Source: Tenebrio molitor
Taxonomy: Eukaryota; Arthropoda; Insecta; Coleoptera; Tenebrionidae
Assembly (NCBI RefSeq): GCF_963966145.1
Contig: NC_091050.1
Span: forward strand, 13,516,001-13,580,000
Direction of reading: 5' to 3'
DNA: 64,000 nucleotides
Shown: piece by piece, positions 63,952 to 64,000 of the stretch
Position numbering within the stretch: position 1 is the stretch's first letter
Layout of the letters: each line of letters starts with the position of its first letter
Program-made: the position numbers and the translations under genes
Notes under the pieces: generated by a model
Database searches by the model: none
The model's input: the letters and a program-made list of their open reading frames with translations, nothing else
What the model was told of the DNA's origin: nothing

Positions 63952-64000
63952 TGGAGCACCAAGTGTAAGAGTTAAGGGTAAATCTACCATAAAATGGTAG

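Noticed and set aside
1..64000. CRISPR arrays, operons, bacterial insertion sequences, functional rRNA or tRNA genes
   Set aside because: The sequence is spliced animal DNA. No regular repeat-spacer array was seen, and no complete tRNA cloverleaf or rRNA gene was recognised by eye. A covariance-model scan would be needed to exclude tRNAs.

Overview
The window is animal nuclear DNA, almost certainly from an insect and perhaps a beetle. Genes are split into many GT-AG exons. Exons are GC-rich in an AT-rich, transposon-littered background, and the proteins are insect-type: a Still life/TIAM Rac-GEF, Tret1-like sugar transporters and GLUT1-type glucose transporters. The order assignment is a guess. 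All exon coordinates come from reading splice sites and reading-frame phase by eye.

Layout. (1) 1-9728: intron or upstream sequence of still life with no supported exon. It holds a 5S-rRNA-like fragment, a truncated foldback element and a degenerate tandem array built on a 'GGTGGATGCGCCGGGAA' core. (2) 9729-27162, + strand: 16 exons encoding about 1217 C-terminal residues of still life (sif), in the order PH, coiled coil/Ex, Ras-binding domain, PDZ, DH, PH, basic Ser-rich tail. The N-terminus lies off the left edge. (3) 27163-31239: 3' UTR and intergenic sequence. (4) 31240-38829, + strand: a Tret1-like MFS sugar transporter. Three upstream exons (143 codons, TM1-TM4) are followed by three complete, tandemly duplicated terminal exons (375, 375 and 372 codons, TM5-TM12). 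Each has its own acceptor and stop, so the locus should make three transporters that differ in their whole C-terminal two thirds. (5) 40151-56700, + strand: a GLUT1 orthologue with up to four alternative N-terminal starts spread over 13 kb and joined to a common 470-codon core. (6) 57356-63951: three more GLUT-family genes, one on the - strand (469 aa) and two on the + strand (465 and 490 aa). They share phase-0 intron positions with Glut1. A decayed first exon of a further copy lies at about 61958-62059.

The right half is therefore a sugar-transporter cluster made by two kinds of duplication: terminal-exon duplication inside one Tret1-like gene, and whole-gene duplication in the GLUT family. 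The introns and spacers carry many small terminal-inverted-repeat elements. These include several unrelated foldback elements that all end in TACAGGGTG/CACCCTGTA, and a 1027-bp element with AGTGTTGCCAG termini and a 10-bp target duplication inserted inside another repeat.

The most notable items are the triple alternative-terminal-exon array, the GLUT expansion with progressive loss of sugar-site motifs, the relic exon, the nested transposon and the 5S-derived fragments.
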